A DNA stretch of 64,000 nucleotides, taken from CAVZQN01 sp963837395 (GTDB taxonomy: Bacteria; Acidobacteriota; HRBIN11; JAKEFK01). Location of the stretch: assembly GCA_963837395.1 (NCBI GenBank), contig CAWINI010000004.1:2728001-2792000 (forward strand). The letters are read 5' to 3'. The translations under genes were made by a program, and so were the position numbers. Position 1 is the first letter of the stretch, and each line of letters opens with the position of its first letter. This document shows, piece by piece, positions 9,959 to 20,911 of this stretch. The notes beneath the pieces were generated by a model that saw only the letters and a list, made by a program, of their open reading frames with translations, was not told the origin of the DNA and ran no database searches.

Positions 9959-12064
9959 AAGGCCCCGCATCCTTTGACCAGGGGCTGTTTTTGATGCACT
10001 TGCACAAAGGAAAGGAATACTTCGAACAGAATCAATTTCAAAAAGCTCGTGAAGAGCTGGAAGCAGCATACCATCTGCGTCCGCAAGACGAGAAAGTCCT
10101 GAATATGCTCGGGATGACCTATTTCAAACTAGAAATGCTGCCTCAGGCTGAAGAAATGTACACGGCGCTAACAGCCAATAATCCCGATGTTTATACCTTA
10201 CAAAGCAATCTTGGTTTAATTCGGCTGAAACTAGACAAGCTTGAAAAGGCCGAAGATTCGCTCAACCGTGCGCTCGAACTTCAACCTTCAAATCCGAAAG
10301 CGCATTTTTATCTTGGACTCTTATACGAAAAGATGGACAAGCTGGACAAGGCATTATTCCATTTCGAGCAAGCTCATGCAGATAAAATGATTCAAAAAGT
10401 TAAGCACAAATTGGAAGAAGTGAAATCCAAAGAATACACTTTACTTCCATTCACAGTTGTAGAAGTGCTGGATGACGAAACTTCCATTCCGGTGCAAACA
10501 GAAGCAATGTTTCAAACAAGTGTTGCGCCTCTGCCGGTAGATGAACCAACACCGATTCATCAAGAAGAAAAGCTTCAGATTAAGGATGAGGAAATTGCTT
10601 CCGCAGCTGCAGAGAGTGAATGGGTAGAAGGTGGATCAAGCACAGGCAAGATGAGACGTCACGATGTAATGGAAGCGATGGATCAAAGAGAAGAAGAGGA
10701 AGAGCTTGTAGAAGACGCTGAAAGTGAAGAAGAGGTGGTAAAAGAAGAAGCAGTCATTGATGACGAAACTCGCCCTCCGATGGATGTAAGTGAATCGGAA
10801 TCACACGATGAAATGAAATCAGATGATGCGTCTGAAGGAATCAATTCAACTGCAGCATCATTATTCATTCCTGATGAAATGGCTGCAGATATTTCGCAAT
10901 TTTTGGCTCAGAGCCGTGATGATGAGCCTGTCAATGAGGAAAATTTTGTAAAGGAACCGCCTGGAGAAGCAACGGTTGAAGAAAATCATGTATTGGTTGC
11001 TACGGTGGAATCTCCATTTGAAGAACCTCCTGAGGAATTAAGCAAAATTCCAACTCCGGAAGAAGTAGAAAATGCTGTTGCAGAGATGGAACAAAAAGAT
11101 GATGAACCGGTTGATGAGCAGCGCGAAATACCTCCTGCAAAGGAACCTCCTTCAGAACGTCCTCCATATGAAGAGCCACCTACGGAGCAAGTACCGGTAG
11201 AAGAACCGGTTGAAGAACCGCCAGTTCAAGCACCGCAAGAAGAAATTGCAACTAGCGATCCGTTTGGTCCGGATGTAATCAATGATTCAGTTGAGAAATC
11301 ATTTGCAGCTGCCATTCGTCCGGATCCACACAGCGCTAGGACAATTGAACATACAATTTCAATGGATCCAGTTGAACATGTTGTTCATCCAGTTAAAACG
11401 CAAGAGCTTTATCAGCCTGCAAATTTGGATCAATTTTCGCGTGATCGATATTATGTCCAACCATTAATTGGAGCAGATCGATTCCTTTTGATCGATCCAC
11501 ATCTACTTGAAATAATAATTTCCGACAGACTCATCGTTCGAAAAGGAACGATCTCCAGTTTTACCGGCAATCTTTCATTTGAGCCCTGGCAGAAAGATGA
11601 TCAGACTCTGCCTTTAATACAAGTTAGTGGCGCAGGAATTTTATTTTTAGCGGAAAGGCGTCAGGATATTTACTTGATTTCACTGAACAATGAAACCTTG
11701 TTTGTGGAATCGAATCATATTCTTGTAGTTCAATCCGCTTTAAAAGTCGAACCTCACTTTTTCGTAAAGACTCCTTCCGATGATAATTTTGCAATGGTTA
11801 AAGTATCAGGTAGAGGAACACTTGCTCTTACCTGTCATTCAAAACCTTTGACTCTGAATGTCTACGATGCAATGCCAGCAAATATTCCGGCAGATGCATT
11901 GATTGCCTGGTCCAGGACGACTGACATGTGACATTCTGGCTGACCCGGATCTTAACAAGATCATGATGTCAGGCGAAGGCACAATCCTGTTGCGATTTAC
12001 CGGCAGCGGCGATGTCGTGGTTGAGCAAGGCAGTCTCTGGGGCGAACGCCGCACCAAGAAGTAA
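9952..12064 (+). CDS. TPR protein with acidic Pro-rich linker and AIM24-like C-terminal domain (frameshift)
   Basis: Role unknown. Three or four TPR repeats (about residues 15-150) are followed by a low-complexity Glu/Pro linker of about 300 residues rich in EEPP. A C-terminal beta-rich domain from about residue 500 resembles the AIM24 family. In the first frame the protein ends at 11931 within the domain. One base out of frame the expected continuation runs PGRLTCDILADPDLNKIMMS to TAA 12064. Two missing C's at 11911-11913 (TGGTCCCCAGG read as TGGTCCAGG) would give the family-like AWSPGRLT. There is no signal peptide, so it is probably cytoplasmic. It overlaps the preceding transglycosylase gene by seven bases. 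Start ATG 9952; ATG 9994 is an alternative. Confidence 0.75.
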
Positions 12065-12109
12065 TCTCCGCAATTCCGACTTGCCATCGTTTTTCTTCAT
12101 ACATTTTCA

Positions 12110-12138
12110 TTGACTTGATTCATCAAACTGGCTACCCT
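12110..12138 (+). promoter_or_regulatory. Possible sigma70 promoter for the LysM transglycosylase
   Basis: TTGACT (12110-12115), a 17-base spacer and TACCCT (12133-12138) lie 28 bases before the ATG at 12166. The -35 is good and the -10 is weak. Confidence 0.4.
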
Positions 12139-12165
12139 TGAAAAGGGCTCAGTTTTATTTTTTTC

Positions 12166-13566
12166 ATGAAGAAGTATTTTCTACTGTTATTCCTTCTAAT
12201 TTTGTCGAAATCTTCTTCCGCCCAAGAGACGGTTTTTCCAAATCCTGCCAGATTCCCAATGCCTGAAGCTTACAAATCCAACGTAGATTTCTGGATGCGC
12301 GTTTACGGTGAATGGGAGGATGACAAGCTGGTGATTCATGATTCCAAAAACATGAACATCATTTTTGAAATCCAGGATATGCCTGATGAAAATAGCCTGT
12401 TATGGTCCGCTGCACGCGCTGGAATAAGCAAGCGTGTCGATTATTTCAAATCTATCTTGCGACAGCTTCAGTCCGATCCCGCCAATGCGGAGCTTTCCGA
12501 TGATCATCGAAAAGTTTTTGCACTGTACAAAAATATTTATGACCCTGAAAAATTCAGTAAAGCTGCTGAAAATATTCGCGTGCAACAAGGAATCAAAGAT
12601 CGTTTTGAGCAGGGTTTATCGCGCATGCATTTATATTTGGATGAAATCAAGAAAGCACTTCGCGAAGAAGGCGTGCCGGAAGAAATTGCCTACCTTCCGT
12701 TGGTTGAATCTTCATTTAACAATCAGTCACTTTCAAAAACGCGTGCTGCAGGAATCTGGCAATTCATGCCCGCAACTGCACGAACTTATGCTATGAAAGT
12801 AAATTCAGATATTGATGAACGATTAGATCCGTATGTGGCAACGCGTGCGGCTGCGCGTTATCTAAACAGAAGTTATCAGATGTTTGGAAACTGGCCAGTT
12901 GCAATTATGTCTTACAATCACGGCCAGCAAGGAATCCGAAATGCGATAAATTCATTAGGTACCAGCGATTTCATAACGATAGTTACACGGTATGACGGAA
13001 GATACTTTGGTTTTGCATCAAGAAATTTTTATGCGGAATTCCTTGCAGCTTGCAAAGTGATGGATCAGGCAGACAAGTATTTCAAGAAAATTGATTACGC
13101 AAAAGCTCAATCACATGATTCCATCACGCTTTCCAGATCACTGTATGCCTCTTCATTAATTGATCATTCTTCAATAACACGCGAAGAACTTCGAACCCTG
13201 AATCCAGCATTACAATCCAGTGTAATTTTTTCAAAAAGACCGATCCCTGCCGGCTATGAACTCAGGTTGCCAGCAGGACGTTACAAAGACCTGATTTCCT
13301 TCATCGCCCAGGTTCGCGGAGCTGAACCACAACAAACCACGCAACCAAAACTAGCTGCTGCGAAAATTACACCGGCAACAAACAAAGTTGCGAAAAGCAC
13401 CCCCCCAGGCTCAAAATGTTCGCAATCTTATGTCGTTCGGAAAGGTGATACGTTGTTTTCTATTTCCAGGAGATTTTCTTCCAGTATCGCAGAAATCCAA
13501 AATGCCAACGGTCTGAATCATAGCCGTATTATGCCAGGACAAAAGCTGCGCATTCCAATCTGCTAA
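12166..13566 (+). CDS. Membrane-bound lytic transglycosylase, MltD-like, with LysM
   Basis: Peptidoglycan-cleaving enzyme of 466 aa. It has a signal peptide at residues 1-20 (MKKYFLLLFLLILSKSSSA). The SLT domain spans about residues 165-310, with catalytic Glu in LPLVESSFNNQS, then GIWQFMPATAR and PVAIMSYNHGQQG. A single C-terminal LysM (YVVRKGDTLFSISRRF...MPGQKLRIP) binds GlcNAc polymers. The signal peptide has no lipobox, unlike classical MltD lipoproteins. The stop codon overlaps the recO start (TAATG), so the two are probably co-transcribed. Confidence 0.88.
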   Translation: MKKYFLLLFLLILSKSSSAQETVFPNPARFPMPEAYKSNVDFWMRVYGEWEDDKLVIHDSKNMNIIFEIQDMPDENSLLWSAARAGISKRVDYFKSILRQLQSDPANAELSDDHRKVFALYKNIYDPEKFSKAAENIRVQQGIKDRFEQGLSRMHLYLDEIKKALREEGVPEEIAYLPLVESSFNNQSLSKTRAAGIWQFMPATARTYAMKVNSDIDERLDPYVATRAAARYLNRSYQMFGNWPVAIMSYNHGQQGIRNAINSLGTSDFITIVTRYDGRYFGFASRNFYAEFLAACKVMDQADKYFKKIDYAKAQSHDSITLSRSLYASSLIDHSSITREELRTLNPALQSSVIFSKRPIPAGYELRLPAGRYKDLISFIAQVRGAEPQQTTQPKLAAAKITPATNKVAKSTPPGSKCSQSYVVRKGDTLFSISRRFSSSIAEIQNANGLNHSRIMPGQKLRIPIC

Positions 13567-14309
13567 TGCCCTCCGCTAAAACAGAAGCGTTCGTTCTACG
13601 CACTTATCGACTCGCTGAAAACGACAAGATAGCAATTTTGTTTACGCGCGATCATGGAAAAATCCGTTTTGTAGCCAAAGGCGCCAGAAAAATGAAGAAT
13701 CGTTTTGGTGCTGCTCTGGAAGTGTTAACCCATCTTCACATCTCCTTCTTTGAAAAACCAAATCGCGATCTGCAAATTCTCGATCATGCCGAAATCCTGT
13801 TCTCGCCTCACATGCGTGAAGGAGCTTCCCGTACCCATTTCTACCTGTTTTATTTTGCAGAACTAATTCATGAATTCTTTCCCGATCATGAGAAAAATGT
13901 CAAAGCTTTTCGCATGCTGTTAAACATCGAAACAGCATTGAAAAATAAGCAAAATCTCGAGTATGTGGCACGCTATCTTGAATTGCATTTGCTGCACTCT
14001 CAAGGTATCCTTTCCAGTGTTACATTCTGTTCAGGATGTAACCGCCCCTTTGAGTCTCTCCAGGAACGTCGGTACCTGGGTACAGGGACCGAAATCTTTT
14101 GCAAACGATGCCGTACTGCGGAGAGTTATGCATTGTCGGTTCCTCTTGTAAAAAATATCGACAGTTTTGAAAAAGGGGCATTGGATTGGGCGAAAACTCT
14201 GCCAGCTCCAGTGATGCAAGAGCTCGGTTCGTTAAATCAAATGTTGATTCAACGATTCCTGGGCAAAGAATTGCAATCCTATCGGTTGAAAAAACATCTG
14301 GCAGAATAG
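13566..14309 (+). CDS. recO: DNA repair protein RecO
   Basis: RecO loads RecA onto SSB-coated DNA together with RecR. The 247-aa protein shows the N-terminal OB fold (KTEAFVLRTYRLAENDKI, KGARKMKNRFG), a helical middle and the four-cysteine zinc site in the pattern FCSGC...FCKRC (about residues 158-180). It starts at ATG 13566, overlapping the preceding stop by one base. It is followed directly by a palindromic repeat and then glyQS. Confidence 0.93.
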   Translation: MPSAKTEAFVLRTYRLAENDKIAILFTRDHGKIRFVAKGARKMKNRFGAALEVLTHLHISFFEKPNRDLQILDHAEILFSPHMREGASRTHFYLFYFAELIHEFFPDHEKNVKAFRMLLNIETALKNKQNLEYVARYLELHLLHSQGILSSVTFCSGCNRPFESLQERRYLGTGTEIFCKRCRTAESYALSVPLVKNIDSFEKGALDWAKTLPAPVMQELGSLNQMLIQRFLGKELQSYRLKKHLAE

Positions 14310-14310
14310 T

Positions 14311-14370
14311 GTAGGGGCGACCGGAAGGTCGCCCTGTTAATTGGAAGGGCGAGCTTCCGCTCGCCCCTAC
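14311..14370. repeat. Double-hairpin palindromic repeat between recO and glyQS
   Basis: GTAGGGGCGA at 14311 and TCGCCCCTAC ending at 14370 are perfect inverted repeats. Inside lie two perfect 8-bp stems with 4-base loops: GGGCGACC/GGTCGCCC (14315-14334) and GGGCGAGC/GCTCGCCC (14347-14366). The structure resembles REP/MITE-type elements. It could also act as a bidirectional transcript boundary. Confidence 0.7.
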
Positions 14371-14385
14371 GCATTTAAATAGCTT

Positions 14386-17300
14386 ATGACTTTCCAGGAT
14401 TTAATATTCTCGTTACAACAATTTTGGGCAAAACAAGGTTGTATTATTCAACAACCTTACGATATTGAAGTGGGTGCCGGGACAATGCATCCTGAAACAT
14501 TTCTGCGCGTGCTTGGACGCGATCCTTATAAGGTAGCGTACGTGCAGCCGAGCCGGCGGCCTGCCGACGGCCGTTATGGTGAAAATCCTAATCGCCTTTA
14601 TAAACATCATCAATGTCAAGTCATTTTGAAACCCTCACCAAGCGATGTTCAAGATTTGTATCTTGATAGTCTGCGTTCGTTTGGAATCGATCCTTCGAAA
14701 CACGATATCCGTTTTGAAGAAGATAATTGGGAATCTCCAACTTTGGGTGCATGGGGAATCGGCTGGCAGGTTCTTTTAGATGGTTTGGAAATCACGCAGT
14801 TCACTTATTTTCAGCAAGCAGGTGGAATCGATCTGTCCCCTGTTTCTGCAGAAATTACTTATGGCCTGGAAAGAATCACCGCGATGTTAACTTCAAAAGA
14901 AAGTATCTATGACATCGAATGGGTCGAAGGATATACATATGGCCAGGTCCGTCTTGCAGAAGAACAGCAATTCTCAAAATATTCTTTCGAACTTGCGGAT
15001 ATCGAGTTACATTCTCAATTGCTTTCACAATACGAAGCGGAAGCAAAAAGAATGATTGAAGCAGGACTTTTTCTTGTAGCTTACGAATATTGCCTCAAGT
15101 GTTCGCATGTTTTTAATGTTTTAGAAGCTCGCGGTGCAATCAGTGTAACTGAAAGAACTGGAATTATTGCACGCATCCGGAATTTGGTTTGCCAGGTTGC
15201 ACAACAGTACACCGGAGGTGCCTTTCAAATGCCTGAGCTTCTTTTCGAAATCGGTTGTGAAGAAATTCCTGCGGAAGATCTAATTCGATTACCGGAAGAA
15301 TTAAAACAATCAGCTCAAAAGTCATTTGAGACAAATCGTATTCAGTATTCCGACGTAAGAGCTTTCGCTACTCCGCGAAGATTGACTCTGGTGGCGGATC
15401 TCCAAGTAATGCAACAGGATCTAAAGGAGCAGCGCACTGGACCCGCTCGCAAAGTTGCTTTTGATGCCGCCGGAAATCCAACTTCAGCTGGATTAGGCTT
15501 TGCAAAAAGTGCCGGACTGCCATTTGAAAAACTCGGCATCAAATCTACCCCCAAGGGTGAATATCTGGTTGCTGAAATTTTGGTAGCTGGCCGCAAAACC
15601 CGGGATGTTCTGATAGAAATAATTCCAGCAATTACCAAAGGACTTTCATTTCGCAAGTTTATGAAATGGGGTTCTGAGGATTTTTCTTTCGGACGTCCTA
15701 TTCGAAATTTAGTATTGCTTTTCGATAATGAAATAATTCCGCTTACTATCGCAGGCGTTTCTTCAAGCCGCTTCACGTTCGGTCATCGTTTCATGGGAAA
15801 AAACAAAATAGAAGTTGATAGCTTTGGACAATATAGAAAAACACTTGAAGAAAATGGGGTGATACTTGCGTTTGAAGATCGATCAGATCGGATCCAACAT
15901 CAACTTCATGACCATTCGGTGAAAGCAAATAGTGCATTGCGCGAAGATAAAGAATTATTGGAGATAATGGCGAATGAAGTCGAATATCCGGAAGTTCTCA
16001 CCGGAACATTCCCCGAAGAATTCCTGAAGCTGCCGCAAGAAATTTTGATCAATGCCATGCGGAAACATCAAAAATATTTTTGTGCTACCGATGCTGCAGG
16101 CAATTTACTTCCTGTTTTTTTTACAGTGCTTAATATCCATGCTACAGATCCTGAACTGATCCGAAAAGGACACAAACGTGTGTTGATGGCGCGGCTGCGT
16201 GATGCAGAATTCTTCTGGCGTGAGGATTTGAAATCGGATCTGATTACACTTCAAAATAAGCTGAGCCGTGTTACGTACCACGAGAAACTCGGTTCGTATA
16301 CCGAGAAAGTAAGCCGGATGCTAAGAATATCGGATGAAATCATTAAACAGACAAAGCTTGAAGAAATTAGTCCGAAACTTCGAAAACTGATTCAAATGAG
16401 CAAGGCAGATCTGGTGACCTTGATGGTTGGAGAATTTCCTGAGTTGCAAGGAATTATGTCCGGATTGTTTGCCCGCGAAATGAAATTGCCGGAAGAAGAA
16501 TGGCAAGCTCTTTATGATCAGTATTTGCCGGCTTCCGCTGAAGGCAGCATGCCTCGAAATCTGTTGGGAGCTTTCTTATCGCTAATTGATCGGATTGAAA
16601 TTCTTACATCAGGTTATGTGTTAAACATGATTCCAACTGGTTCTCGCGATCCATATGCTTTGCGCCGTGCAGCTACAGCTGTAATCCGAATCCTTTTGGA
16701 TTTTCGATTAAAAATGGATCTGCGGCCGATCATCGATCAGGTATTCACCCTGTACAATCTCAAAACGAAACTCAGCCGTGATGAGATGCTGCATGGAGTA
16801 ATGGAGTTATTGGAAGCGCGATTTAGATTTTTGATGGAACAGCGCGGAATTGCCCACGATTATTTAAATGCAATTTTGACTGTTGGGTCCGGAATTTTTC
16901 TGGATGCATTTAATCGGGCAAATGCACTCTGGTCGAAGAATCAATCTGAAGATTTGAAAACTCTGGCTCGATGCTTTAAAAGGATCAATAATATTATTTC
17001 CGGCCAGCCTGATCATCAAATTGATCCGGAAAAACTGACTGAGGATGGAGAAAAAAGATTGAATCAGGTGTTTACGGATATGGAATTCCGGGTCAGTCAG
17101 TTAATTCAGGAAGGGCAATATCTCGATGCGCTGGACATTATGGTTACTCTCGGTTCCAGGAGATCGATAATTTTTTTGATGAAGTGCTGGTGATGGCTGA
17201 GGATGAACAATTGCGCAACAATCGCATAGCATTGCTGCAAAAAATCAGTCATTTATATCGTAAAATTGCAGATTTTTCGCAGCTGCAGATTGAAATGTAA
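14386..17300 (+). CDS. glyQS: Glycyl-tRNA synthetase, fused alpha and beta chains (apparent frameshift near C-terminus)
   Basis: Charges tRNA-Gly. Residues 1 to about 280 match the GlyQ catalytic alpha chain (FWAKQGCIIQQPYD, HPETFLRVLG, QPSRRPADGRYGENPNR). From about residue 281 the GlyS beta chain begins (MPELLFEIGCEEIPAEDL) and includes the HD-like and anticodon regions. One polypeptide instead of two subunits is known in some bacterial lineages. The frame breaks at 17156-17157: the first frame stops at 17193, while the conserved tail FFDEVLVMAEDEQLRNNR continues in another frame to TAA 17300. One extra C in CCAGG (GGTTCCCAGG) would restore it. As an essential gene it is unlikely to be truly broken. 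Confidence 0.93.
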
Positions 17301-17306
17301 GAGAGC

Positions 17307-17348
17307 GTCCGCGTAGGCGGACATTGAAGATCGCGGACTTTAGTCCGC
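17307..17348. repeat. Tandem GTCCGC/GCGGAC hairpins upstream of ppdK
   Basis: GTCCGC-GTAG-GCGGAC (17307-17322) is followed by GCGGAC-TTTA-GTCCGC (17333-17348). The same GTCCGCC/GGCGGAC palindrome occurs at 58688-58704, so this is an interspersed family. It lies immediately upstream of the ppdK ribosome site (AGGAAGGA). Confidence 0.6.
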
Positions 17349-17364
17349 TAAAGGAAGGATCGTT

Positions 17365-20061
17365 ATGAGTGAGAAACACATTTATTTTTTTGGTGAAGGC
17401 AAAGCAGAAGGCACGGGCCAGATGAAAGATTTACTTGGAGGCAAGGGTGCTGGTCTGGCTGAAATGACAAATCTTGGCATTAATGTTCCGCCGGGTTTCA
17501 CAATTACAACACGAGTTTGCACGCTCTTTTATGAAAACGGTGGAAAGGTAACAGAAAGCCTGGTGGAAGATCAGAAGAAAAATTTGCAACGTTTAGAAAA
17601 AGTATTGGTTAAAAAACTTGGAGATCCTGAAAATCCTTTGCTGGTTTCAGTGCGCTCTGGTGCAAAATTTTCGATGCCCGGAATGATGGATACGATTTTA
17701 AACCTTGGCTTGAATGATCGAACCGTTGAAGGATTGGCCAAGCTTACGGACGACCGGCGTTTTGCACTGGATAGTTATCGGCGTTTCATTCAAATGTTTG
17801 GAAACGTAGTGCTGAATATTGCAAAGGAAAAATTTGAAAAACAACTTTCCGCAGTAAAGCAAGAAAAAAACGTAAAGTTGGATACTGAATTAAAATCTGA
17901 GGATTGGACTGAAGTGATTCGCAGATTTAAAGATGTCGTCCGGCAAGAAACAGGAAAAGATTTTCCTCAAGATCCGCAAGTGCAACTCGACATGGCTCGC
18001 GATGCGGTGTTTCAATCCTGGAATAACGACCGTGCGCGCTATTATCGAAAACAAAATAAGATTCCTGATGATCTTGGGACGGCAGTAAATGTGCAGGCCA
18101 TGGTTTTCGGAAACATGGGAGATAAGTCCGCAACCGGTGTAGGCTTCACCCGAAATCCATCAACAGGCGAATCGCAATTCTATGGTGAGTATTTAACGAA
18201 TGCTCAAGGTGAAGATGTTGTTGCAGGTATCCGCACACCGAAAGCGATTACAGGATTAAAACAGGACATGCCGGCTGCATTTGAACAGTTAGTGGATATC
18301 ACATCGCGTTTGGAAAAACATTATCGCGATGTGCAAGACTTCGAATTCACAATCGAAAATGAACGGCTGTTCATGCTGCAAACGCGAACCGGCAAACGCA
18401 CCGCAGCAGCCGCTGTGAAAATTGCGGTAGATATGGTGAATGAAGGATTGATTACCAAAGAGGAAGCTGTGTTGCGGATCGATCCCGCACAATTAGATCA
18501 GTTGCTGCATCCCATCATTGATCCATCGCAAAAAGTAGATGTGGCTGCAACCGGACTTCCTGCATCACCCGGCGCTGCAACTGGTGTGATTGCATTTACT
18601 GCAGATGAAGCGGTTGAAGTTGTTGAGAGAGACAAGTTGCCGGTGATTTTGGTGCGTGAAGAAACAGTTCCCGATGATATTCATGGAATGGATGTCGCGA
18701 AGGGTATTTTGACAGCACGCGGCGGCATGACCAGTCATGCAGCAGTAGTTGCCAGAGGAATGGGCAAACCATGTGTAGCCGGTTGTGAATCGCTTCAAAT
18801 TGATGAACAAAATCGAACACTACGGATCGGCGACAAAGTAGTAAAAGACGGTGAATACATCACCCTTGATGGTGGAAAAGGTCACGTTATTATTGGAAAG
18901 GTGAAATTGCAGGATGCGGAGTTAAGCGGCGAATTCGGGATTTTAATGAGTTGGGCGGATGAATTTCGAAAACTTAAGGTTCGCGCAAATGCTGATATTC
19001 CCCGAGATGCTCAAGTAGCAAGACGTTTTGGCGCACAAGGGATCGGCCTTTGCCGTAGTGAACATATGTTTTTTGATCCCGAACGTATTCCGGTAATTCA
19101 GGAAATGATTCTGGCTCGCGACGCAGATGAACGGAAACCAGCGCTGCAAAAAATCAAAGAATGGCAGCGTTCTGACTTTATCGGTTTGTTCCGCGAAATG
19201 AATGGATTTCCCGTAACCGTTCGGTTGCTTGATCCGCCATTGCATGAATTTTTACCACGCCGTGAAGAATTAATGCTGGACATTGCGCATCTAAAATCGC
19301 AGTCACGCCTGGACGCTGAAAAGAAAAAGGATTTAGTTCGCAAAGAAGCTTTATTAAAGCGTGTGAGTGAACTTCATGAAATGAATCCAATGTTAGGACA
19401 TCGTGGTTGCCGTTTAGGTTTGACTTATCCTGATATTTCAGAAATGCAAATCGAAGCGATTTGTGAGGCCGCTGCAGAAGTTCAAAAAGATGGCGTGCGT
19501 TGTACGCCGGAAATCATGATTCCATTGGTAGGAATTGCAGAAGAGTTCCGTCTGGCGAAAAAGCAGGTTGATGAAGTTGCCGAACGCGTCTTCACTAAAC
19601 TCGGAATTCGAGTTTTGTATCTTACCGGAACGATGATTGAGTTACCCCGTGCAGCTTTGATCGCGGATGAAATCGCGCGCGAAGCCGAATTCTTTTCGTT
19701 TGGTACAAATGATCTGACGCAAACCACTTACGGATTCTCGCGCGATGATATCGGCAAATTTTTGCCGAAATATGTTGACATGAAAATTTTGCAGAAAGAT
19801 CCATTTGTCACCATTGATCGAAAAGGTGTCGGACAGCTGATGAAGACTGCGGTAGAAAAAGGACGTTCAGCGCGTGGTGATTTGAAGCTGGGAATTTGTG
19901 GTGAACATGGCGGAGATCCTGAATCGGTGGAGTTCTGTCATTCACTGAAATTGAATTACGTAAGCTGTTCACCGTTTCGGGTTCCAATCGCACGCTTAGC
20001 GGCAGCACAAGCGGCGTTAAAAGAAAAAGGTGCGGGCGATCTTTCCAAGGCCCAACTGTAA
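17365..20061 (+). CDS. ppdK: Pyruvate, phosphate dikinase
   Basis: Interconverts pyruvate + ATP + Pi with PEP + AMP + PPi, supporting gluconeogenesis or PPi-linked glycolysis. At 898 aa it has the usual length. The N-terminal ATP-grasp region is visible (LLGGKGAGLAEM, SVRSGAKFSMPGMMDT). The swivelling domain has the phosphorylated His in GGMTSHAAVVARGMGKPC (about residue 454). The C-terminal PEP/pyruvate barrel has FGTNDLTQTTYGFSRDD and the catalytic Cys in GICGEHGGDP. It starts at ATG 17365 after AAGGAAGGA. Intact. Confidence 0.97.
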   Translation: MSEKHIYFFGEGKAEGTGQMKDLLGGKGAGLAEMTNLGINVPPGFTITTRVCTLFYENGGKVTESLVEDQKKNLQRLEKVLVKKLGDPENPLLVSVRSGAKFSMPGMMDTILNLGLNDRTVEGLAKLTDDRRFALDSYRRFIQMFGNVVLNIAKEKFEKQLSAVKQEKNVKLDTELKSEDWTEVIRRFKDVVRQETGKDFPQDPQVQLDMARDAVFQSWNNDRARYYRKQNKIPDDLGTAVNVQAMVFGNMGDKSATGVGFTRNPSTGESQFYGEYLTNAQGEDVVAGIRTPKAITGLKQDMPAAFEQLVDITSRLEKHYRDVQDFEFTIENERLFMLQTRTGKRTAAAAVKIAVDMVNEGLITKEEAVLRIDPAQLDQLLHPIIDPSQKVDVAATGLPASPGAATGVIAFTADEAVEVVERDKLPVILVREETVPDDIHGMDVAKGILTARGGMTSHAAVVARGMGKPCVAGCESLQIDEQNRTLRIGDKVVKDGEYITLDGGKGHVIIGKVKLQDAELSGEFGILMSWADEFRKLKVRANADIPRDAQVARRFGAQGIGLCRSEHMFFDPERIPVIQEMILARDADERKPALQKIKEWQRSDFIGLFREMNGFPVTVRLLDPPLHEFLPRREELMLDIAHLKSQSRLDAEKKKDLVRKEALLKRVSELHEMNPMLGHRGCRLGLTYPDISEMQIEAICEAAAEVQKDGVRCTPEIMIPLVGIAEEFRLAKKQVDEVAERVFTKLGIRVLYLTGTMIELPRAALIADEIAREAEFFSFGTNDLTQTTYGFSRDDIGKFLPKYVDMKILQKDPFVTIDRKGVGQLMKTAVEKGRSARGDLKLGICGEHGGDPESVEFCHSLKLNYVSCSPFRVPIARLAAAQAALKEKGAGDLSKAQL

Positions 20062-20066
20062 TGACT

Positions 20067-20143
20067 CACCACAATGGCACAAAGGCTACGAAGATATTTT
20101 TAATTAATAAAATTAACTTTGTGTACTCTGTGCCTTTGTGGTG
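20067..20143. repeat. Long imperfect palindrome (CACCACA..GGCACA family)
   Basis: Left arm CACCACAATGGCACAAAG and right arm CTTTGTG...TGTGCCTTTGTGGTG flank an AT-rich centre. The right arm contains the in-frame GTG codons 20138 and 20141, so these are poor start candidates for the next gene. Related half-arms occur at 6452, 25537-25560 and 36631. Confidence 0.6.
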
Positions 20144-20152
20144 AAATCTCAG

Positions 20153-20818
20153 ATGTTATTAAAGGATGGAATTTTCCGTTTAGAACTCATTCCCACACTT
20201 CATGGTTTTACAACCCGCGAGTGGGGCAATCTTGGGTATGGAAAAAATCCGGGAGATCCGGATGTCACGGCAAACCGTGAGCGGCTATTTGCGGCTTTAA
20301 ACGTTCGTGATCGAATCCACATCCAGCCGAAACAAGTTCACTCCGCAACTGTCATTGATGCGAATCAATTTGTTCCAGGCCAGGAAGCTGATGCATCTTT
20401 CGCCAATTCATCTCAGCATCTGCTTTCGGTATTAACCGCGGATTGTGTTCCGATTCTGTTTTATCATGCCGATGGTGTGGTTGCCGCTACACATGCCGGT
20501 TGGCGCGGGCTATTGAATGAAATAATTCCAGCGACTTTAAAAGCGCTTCCCCAAAATCCAGTCGCTGTTCTTGGTCCGGCTATTGGGAAATGTTGTTATG
20601 AAGTCGGTGAAGAACTGGCAAAAGATTTTTCGGATCGATTCGGTGAGAGTGTTGTAGATCGCAATTACGAAAAACCGCATATCGATCTAGTAGGTTCAGC
20701 AATTCAGCAGCTTCAACAAGGTGGAGTTTCGGAATTAGAAGCCGCTCATTTTTGTACTAAATGCCACCCCGATTTATTCTTCTCATACAGACGCGATGGT
20801 TCTTCGGCCGGCAGATGA
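20153..20818 (+). CDS. pgeF: Laccase-domain purine nucleoside phosphorylase/peptidoglycan editing factor (PgeF/YfiH)
   Basis: Multicopper-like fold protein. YfiH homologues act as purine nucleoside phosphorylase/adenosine deaminase or edit peptidoglycan precursors. The 221-aa protein has the family motifs HSATV, LTADCVPIL, ATHAGWRG, GPAIGKCCYEVG and FCTKCHPDLFFSYRRDG, including the His/Cys metal ligands. ATG 20153 is preferred over GTG 20138 because the latter lies within a palindromic repeat. No strong ribosome site is visible for either. Confidence 0.85.
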   Translation: MLLKDGIFRLELIPTLHGFTTREWGNLGYGKNPGDPDVTANRERLFAALNVRDRIHIQPKQVHSATVIDANQFVPGQEADASFANSSQHLLSVLTADCVPILFYHADGVVAATHAGWRGLLNEIIPATLKALPQNPVAVLGPAIGKCCYEVGEELAKDFSDRFGESVVDRNYEKPHIDLVGSAIQQLQQGGVSELEAAHFCTKCHPDLFFSYRRDGSSAGR

Positions 20819-20826
20819 GTTTTATA

Positions 20827-20911
20827 GGAATAGAGGATTGAGGATAGAGAAGAGAGGATAGAAAGGGTCGCAATCCTCAATTTTCTATCTTCTATCCTCG
20901 ATCCTCTCTTC
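20827..20911. repeat. AG/CT-rich imperfect palindrome between pgeF and dinB
   Basis: GAGGATTGAGGATAGAGAAGAGAGGATAGAAA is mirrored by TTTCTATCTTCTATCCTCGATCCTCTC. The two genes converge here, so the hairpin may serve as a bidirectional terminator. Confidence 0.5.
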
